The position numbers were made by a program, and so were the translations under genes. The notes beneath the pieces were generated by a model. That model made no database searches and was not told where the DNA came from. It was given only the letters and a program-made list of their open reading frames with translations. DNA of 10,351 nt from CAJWPI01 sp964571215 (GTDB lineage: Bacteria; Pseudomonadota; Gammaproteobacteria; Magnimaribacterales; Magnimaribacteraceae): positions 1-10,351 of the forward strand of contig CAZMZZ010000046.1 of assembly GCA_964571215.1 (NCBI GenBank). Reading direction: 5' to 3'. This document shows, piece by piece, positions 6,636 to 10,351 of the stretch (position 1 is its first letter; each line of letters opens with the position of its first letter).

Positions 6636-8127
6636 TACTATCTTCATTATTGGAAAAGGGCCATCATTAGATAGCTACTTGTCATATGATTTCTCTGATT
6701 CATTAGTAATCTCCATTAACGACTCTTTTAATGTAATTAAATCTGATCTTATTGTGATAAATAATTCTTGGTCACTAAATAATATTTCTAAACTAGGTAA
6801 TGAATATATATCTTTTTCTAATAAAGAGTTTGCTGATACTGCATTAAATTCCCGAAACCATATAGTTCTTGAAGAAAACCCCCAGATTTATACCGGAGGC
6901 GAGTTAAAAGTTGATGCTTTTAATAAGAAGGGCTTAGCCATTGAAGATCCTTTATTCATTTCAGCTATTAAAGCTTCAAAGCTTATTGCTAAGAACAGAG
7001 AAACAAGAATAAAGGTATTTATGCTTGGTTTTGATTTTTATTATGAAAATGAAAGCTCCTATACAATTTCTTCCTTAGAAGATAAGAAGGAAGAAGAGGG
7101 TTTATATAGAAGAGCAAAACTGGAAAGCCAAGAAAATATATTCATTAATATACATAATTCTTTATCAGATGATAAAGATATAGAAATCACTCATGTAGGA
7201 GATAAAGCTTATAGCTCAATTACAGCAGATGAATTCTTTGATTTAAAACAAGAGGTAACAAAGAAAATAAATACATCTTCAGAAGAATACAAAGTAAAGA
7301 TAGTTGCTGAAATCACAACTAATCATTTAGGTGATAGAGATTTATTATTAGAAATGGTTAGAAAAGCAAAAGAATCAGGTGCAAATTTCGTTAAGGTTCA
7401 AAAGCGGAACGTTGAAACCTTCTATAGTAAAAAGGAGCTTGAAAGCTATTATTTTTCTGATTATGGATCGACTTTTAGAGACTACAGGGAAGGGTTGGAG
7501 CTTTCCAAAGAAGACTTCATTTGCTTAGATGAAGAATGTAAAAAGATTGGAATTGAATGGTTTTCTTCTGTATTGGATAAAGAGTCTTTAGAGTTTATGT
7601 TGGAGTTCGAACCTAAACTCTTAAAGATTCCTTCAACAATTTCTGATTTTAATGAATACCATGATTATGTTGCAGAGAAATATACTGGAGATATTGTTAT
7701 ATCTACGGGATTAACTTCTATTGAATATGAAAATTATATACTTGATAAATTTAAAAATAATTCAAGAATTTATTTATTACAATGTACTTCTTCTTATCCT
7801 ACTAAAGATGAAGATTGCTCTGTATCAGTTGTGAGACACTATAGAGATCTATCTAAGACTAATAATCTAATTACCCCAGGATATTCAAGTCATGATTTAG
7901 GCTCTATGGCAAGCTGCTTAGCCATAGGAGCGGGGGCATTGATGATTGAAAAACATGTGAAGATGAAAAGTGTCTTTTGGTCTCATTTTGATTCTGTTTC
8001 TCTTAGCCTAGAAAATGATGAGTTTTCAAATTTTGTAAAAGATATTAGAAGAGCAGAGAAAGTTTGTGGAAGTGAAGATAAACAAATTAAACCTTCTGAG
8101 CATCATAAATATAAAAAGGTTGATTAA
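6568..8127 (+). CDS. GT42 sialyltransferase-like / NeuB-like synthase fusion
   Basis: The 519-residue protein has two domains. Residues about 24-235 resemble GT42 sialyltransferases such as Campylobacter CstII: GKGPSL at 29-34, Asn51 in SIND, Asn65/66 in VINNSW, and LGFDFYYENESSY at 153-165, whose Tyr158 and Tyr165 align with CstII Tyr156 and Tyr162. His196 (INIHNS) may be the general base. Residues about 243-519 are a NeuB-type barrel that condenses PEP with a sugar: AEITTNHLG at 247-255, Lys276 in VKVQ, KIPS at 353-356, STG at 379-381, CTSSYPT at 406-412, and metal-ligand histidines His442 (YSSHD) and His463 (EKHV). The usual C-terminal SAF domain is absent. The start may be ATG 6568 or ATG 6580; both overlap the phosphatase gene. 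The next gene follows with no gap. A MptE/Maf-like (DUF115) relationship for the N-terminal half is the main alternative. Confidence 0.75.
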   Translation: MGRVMKDSFYTQIRDIVSLYEDNTIFIIGKGPSLDSYLSYDFSDSLVISINDSFNVIKSDLIVINNSWSLNNISKLGNEYISFSNKEFADTALNSRNHIVLEENPQIYTGGELKVDAFNKKGLAIEDPLFISAIKASKLIAKNRETRIKVFMLGFDFYYENESSYTISSLEDKKEEEGLYRRAKLESQENIFINIHNSLSDDKDIEITHVGDKAYSSITADEFFDLKQEVTKKINTSSEEYKVKIVAEITTNHLGDRDLLLEMVRKAKESGANFVKVQKRNVETFYSKKELESYYFSDYGSTFRDYREGLELSKEDFICLDEECKKIGIEWFSSVLDKESLEFMLEFEPKLLKIPSTISDFNEYHDYVAEKYTGDIVISTGLTSIEYENYILDKFKNNSRIYLLQCTSSYPTKDEDCSVSVVRHYRDLSKTNNLITPGYSSHDLGSMASCLAIGAGALMIEKHVKMKSVFWSHFDSVSLSLENDEFSNFVKDIRRAEKVCGSEDKQIKPSEHHKYKKVD

Positions 8128-8868
8128 ATGAAAGTTATCGGGTTAATTCCAGTTAGGATGGAATCAACTAGATTACCAGGTAAAGCATTAAAAGATGTTT
8201 TAGGTTTGCCAGCTATTGTTCATGTATATAAAAGATGTTCTCTTGCTGCAAATCTAGATGACCTCTATGTTGTAACTGATTCTAAAGAAATAATACAAGC
8301 AATTGAGGAGCATGGGGGAAAAGCTCTTCTTTCTAGTAAACATAGAAATGGAAGCGAAAGAATCTATGAAGTTAGCAAAGACCTTGATTGTACTCACATA
8401 ATTAATATTCAAGGAGATGAGGTTCTTGTAGATCCAAAAAATATAGACAAGATAGTTAGCGAATTCTCTAACAGCCCTGAAACAAAATATATGGTGGGAG
8501 TTACGCCTTATAGAGAAGTAGGACTCAAACAAGACTTCAAGGCTGTCTTATCTAATAATAATAATTTGATTTACTGTTCAAGAGAAGATATACCCAGTTC
8601 CCATATTTCGTACAATAATAACCGTTTAAAGGTTGTTTTTATATTTGGTTTCACTAAATCTTCTCTAAAACAGTTTGTTAACTGGAAAGAAACTGAAAAT
8701 GAATTAAAAGAACCCAATGAATTTTTAAGAATTCTTGATAATGATGGAAAGATTAAAGCAGTATTTCTAGAAGAAGCTTTTACAAGTTTAGATACAAAAG
8801 AAGATTTAGAAGGAATAAGGAAAATTATGAAGGACGATTCTTATTTTCTAAAATATAAACCAAATTAA
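8128..8868 (+). CDS. KdsB-type CMP-sugar acid synthetase
   Basis: The 246-residue protein is a cytidylyltransferase of the KdsB (3-deoxy-manno-octulosonate) type, which joins CMP from CTP to a 3-deoxy-2-keto sugar acid. Landmarks are IPVRMESTRLPGKAL at 7-21 (CTP-binding loop), HRNGSERI at 72-79 (in place of H-sGTDRi), INIQGDE at 92-98, CSREDIPSS at 150-158, and SLDTKEDL at 220-227. NeuA enzymes carry a different N-terminal loop (GGSKGIPRKN), so the family here is KdsB, although its partner is a NeuB-like synthase. It is normal KdsB length but divergent: the NPnxVKVV stretch reads DFKAVLSNNNN and the LEqLR helix reads NEFLRIL. The ATG follows the fusion's stop directly (TAAATG), with AAGG 8 bases upstream, so translation is probably coupled. 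I infer that it activates the sugar acid made by that fusion; housekeeping Kdo activation cannot be excluded. Confidence 0.8.
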   Translation: MKVIGLIPVRMESTRLPGKALKDVLGLPAIVHVYKRCSLAANLDDLYVVTDSKEIIQAIEEHGGKALLSSKHRNGSERIYEVSKDLDCTHIINIQGDEVLVDPKNIDKIVSEFSNSPETKYMVGVTPYREVGLKQDFKAVLSNNNNLIYCSREDIPSSHISYNNNRLKVVFIFGFTKSSLKQFVNWKETENELKEPNEFLRILDNDGKIKAVFLEEAFTSLDTKEDLEGIRKIMKDDSYFLKYKPN

Positions 8869-8895
8869 CTCATGATTAGAAATTTTTCCTACTTA

Positions 8896-8915
8896 TTTTG
8901 TTACCAATATACTTA
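8896..8915 (+). promoter_or_regulatory. Promoter-like conserved box B
   Basis: TTTTGTTACCAATATACTTA contains TATACT (8908-8913), a -10-like hexamer about 55 bases before the SDR start. It matches box A at 17 of 20 bases. Upstream, ATGATTAGAAATTTTT (8872-8887) also resembles ATGATTAAAAATCTTT (5846-5861). A second -10-like TATACA is at 8917-8922. No clear -35 is present. Confidence 0.35.
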
Positions 8916-8955
8916 ATATACAGCGATATTACTGCTTAAGGGTTTTTCTTTAAAC

Positions 8956-8962
8956 AAAGGAG
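8956..8962 (+). promoter_or_regulatory. Strong ribosome binding site for the SDR gene
   Basis: AAAGGAG ends 6 bases before the ATG at 8969. It is one of only two near-consensus sites in the window, suggesting this gene is translated from its own leader rather than by coupling. Confidence 0.75.
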
Positions 8963-8968
8963 AAAAGA

Positions 8969-9787
8969 ATGAATCCCAAGAAAGTTGCAATAATTACAGG
9001 TGCATCATCAGGTATTGGCGAGGCTACTGCTTTAAAACTAATTGAAGCAGGATGGGAGGTTTATGCTGGAGCTAGACGTAAAGATAGAATGAAAGAATTA
9101 AAGGCCAAAGGTGTTAACACTTTTAGTCTGGATATCACAAATGAAGAATCTATTACGAATTTTATTTCTCAGATTTTTTCAAAAGAAAGCAAAATTGATG
9201 CTTTAGTTAACAATGCAGGTTATGGTTCATATGGCTCTTTGGAAGACCTCCCCCTAGAAGAGGCTAGATACCAATTTGAAGTTAATCTTTTTGGTTTGGC
9301 CAGGTTAACTCAGCTTGTAGTACCCAATATGCGCGAAAAACAACAAGGGAAAATTATTAATGTTTCTTCTGTTGGAGGTAAGGTAGGTGAACCCCATGGG
9401 TGCTGGTATCATGCAACAAAATTTGCTGTAGAGGGCTTAAGCGACTCCTTAAGAATGGAATTACGACAATTTAATATAGATGTTGTGGTGATTCAGCCTG
9501 GTGCAATAAAGACAGAATGGAGTAGTATTGTGCGTAAGAATATGCTGAAAATTTCTGGGCACACAGCTTATGGAAATCTAGTAAAAAAACATGTAGCCAT
9601 GTTAGAAAGATTTGATAGCCAAGGATCAGAGCCCTCAGTTATAGGAGATGCTATTTTAGATGCATGTACGTCAGTTAAACCAAAGACCCGTTATGTAATT
9701 GGAAATTCATCTGGCATGATGCTGTTTATGAGAAAAATTTTGTCCGACAGGTTGTTTGATAAAATGATTCTAAGTTATATGAAGTAA
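8969..9787 (+). CDS. Short-chain dehydrogenase/reductase (classical SDR)
   Basis: A 272-residue classical SDR, an NAD(P)-dependent oxidoreductase acting on alcohol or carbonyl groups. Cofactor binding shows in TGASSGIG at 10-17 and NNAG at 81-84. The catalytic set is Asn106, Ser133/Ser134 (NVSS), Tyr147 and Lys151 (YHATK). GARRKDR at 34-40, with basic residues after strand 2, favours NADP(H). PGAIKTEW near 177-184 is the usual loop after strand 6. The pattern resembles the 17-beta-HSD/retinol dehydrogenase-like group rather than FabG, but the substrate is unknown. A strong ribosome binding site fixes the ATG. The gene has its own 100-base leader with promoter-like box B, so it is probably a separate unit from the sugar-acid cluster. 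The aldo/keto reductase follows after 58 bases. Confidence 0.9.
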   Translation: MNPKKVAIITGASSGIGEATALKLIEAGWEVYAGARRKDRMKELKAKGVNTFSLDITNEESITNFISQIFSKESKIDALVNNAGYGSYGSLEDLPLEEARYQFEVNLFGLARLTQLVVPNMREKQQGKIINVSSVGGKVGEPHGCWYHATKFAVEGLSDSLRMELRQFNIDVVVIQPGAIKTEWSSIVRKNMLKISGHTAYGNLVKKHVAMLERFDSQGSEPSVIGDAILDACTSVKPKTRYVIGNSSGMMLFMRKILSDRLFDKMILSYMK

Positions 9788-9809
9788 TTTATCAGGTAAT
9801 ATTGATAAA
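9788..9809 (+). promoter_or_regulatory. Inverted repeat before the aldo/keto reductase gene
   Basis: TTTATCA (9788-9794) and TGATAAA (9803-9809) are perfect inverted arms around an 8-base spacer, directly after the SDR stop and 36 bases before the next ATG. No T-run follows, so a terminator is unlikely. It has the geometry of a dimeric regulator operator, but with AT-rich arms chance is possible. Confidence 0.25.
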
Positions 9810-9845
9810 AGACTTCAAGGGTAGCTTCAATAGCAAAAACTTAAA

Positions 9846-10351
9846 ATGCAGCAAAGAGACTTTAAACCTTTTGGCAGTGTAAGTGCTCTAACCTTGGGTG
9901 GTGGAGGTATAGGTAATGTTTGGGGAAAAACTACAAAGGAAGAAAGCATCTTATCCGTTAATCTAGCAATAGAATATGGAATTAATCATCTTGATGTAGC
10001 CCCAATGTATGGGAAGGGAGAAGCAGAAAGAGTTGTTGGAGAAGCTTTACTAGGGAAAAATATTTCAACAATTAATCTCACTACCAAATGTAGACTTGGG
10101 ACGCTTCCAGACTCCGAAGTTTACCCTAGACTTAACGATTCTCTTTGCAGGAGTTTGGAGACAATGGGAGTTGAGAAGGTTAATTTATTTCTGCTTCATT
10201 CCCAACTCATAGAGGATGATTATCAATTGCCTGTTTTAAATGAATTTAGGGAAAAGAACACTACGACTTTATCTTGTTATTACAATGCAGTAATTCCAGC
10301 TTTCGAGATGTTAAAGAAAGAAGGAAAAATTGATCATTGGGGTATAGGTTT
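9846..10351 (+). CDS. Aldo/keto reductase, 3' partial
   Basis: The first 168 residues of an aldo/keto reductase are visible; the gene runs off the window, and the family usually has 270-330 residues. These TIM-barrel enzymes reduce aldehydes or ketones with NADPH. Seen here are TLGGGGIGNVWG at 16-27, the catalytic Asp50 and Tyr55 in HLDVAPMYGKGEAE, Lys81 in TTKCR, and His118 in LLHS, so the catalytic tetrad (Asp, Tyr, Lys, His) is complete. KKEGKIDHWGIG near the end is the usual strand and turn after the fifth helix. The pattern resembles the L-galactose dehydrogenase/pyridoxal reductase-like AKRs rather than the aldose reductases. The ATG at 9846 has no ribosome binding site; it is chosen because the family match begins within ten residues of it. 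It probably forms a unit with the SDR upstream. The six-frame list did not include it because it has no stop in the window. Confidence 0.85.
   Translation, partial: MQQRDFKPFGSVSALTLGGGGIGNVWGKTTKEESILSVNLAIEYGINHLDVAPMYGKGEAERVVGEALLGKNISTINLTTKCRLGTLPDSEVYPRLNDSLCRSLETMGVEKVNLFLLHSQLIEDDYQLPVLNEFREKNTTTLSCYYNAVIPAFEMLKKEGKIDHWGIG

Overview
The window is AT-rich (about one third G+C by eye) and every supported gene lies on the + strand. Twelve coding regions are visible, two of them cut by the window edges, with short gaps. The largest non-coding gap is 121 bases, so no stretch above 300 bases lacks a gene. I see no rRNA, tRNA, CRISPR, insertion sequence or phage gene. Low GC, compact spacing and the mix of haloalkane-dehalogenase-like hydrolases, short-chain dehydrogenase, aldo/keto reductase and KdsB/NeuB-type sugar acid genes fit a streamlined Gram-negative bacterium, possibly a marine gammaproteobacterium of the SAR86 kind. 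That placement is inference, because no marker gene is present.

Region 1 (1-4966) is a tightly packed run of six genes: a CoA-binding-domain protein (5' end outside the window), a MetF-like methylenetetrahydrofolate reductase, a DUF2855 protein, a membrane-anchored haloalkane-dehalogenase-like hydrolase, a second membrane-anchored serine alpha/beta hydrolase, and a YhbS-type GNAT acetyltransferase. Gaps are 3 to 41 bases, so co-transcription is likely. The contents suggest small-molecule or one-carbon catabolism, but the joint pathway is not evident.

Region 2 (5088-5837) is a single exported SGNH/DUF4886-like hydrolase with its own leader.

Region 3 (5955-8868) is the most interesting part. 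It holds an inositol-monophosphatase-family phosphatase, then a 519-residue protein that joins a GT42 sialyltransferase-like domain to a NeuB-type sialic acid synthase barrel, then a KdsB-type CMP-sugar-acid synthetase with no gap. Together they look like a three-gene route to condense PEP with a sugar, remove a phosphate, activate the product with CTP and transfer it to a glycan. The chemistry is inferred from family motifs; the actual sugar is unknown.

Region 4 (8969-10351) holds a classical short-chain dehydrogenase with a strong ribosome binding site and a 3'-truncated aldo/keto reductase.

Three intergenic leaders (before 5088, 5955 and 8969) share short sequence boxes that look promoter-like and are not explained by the genes.
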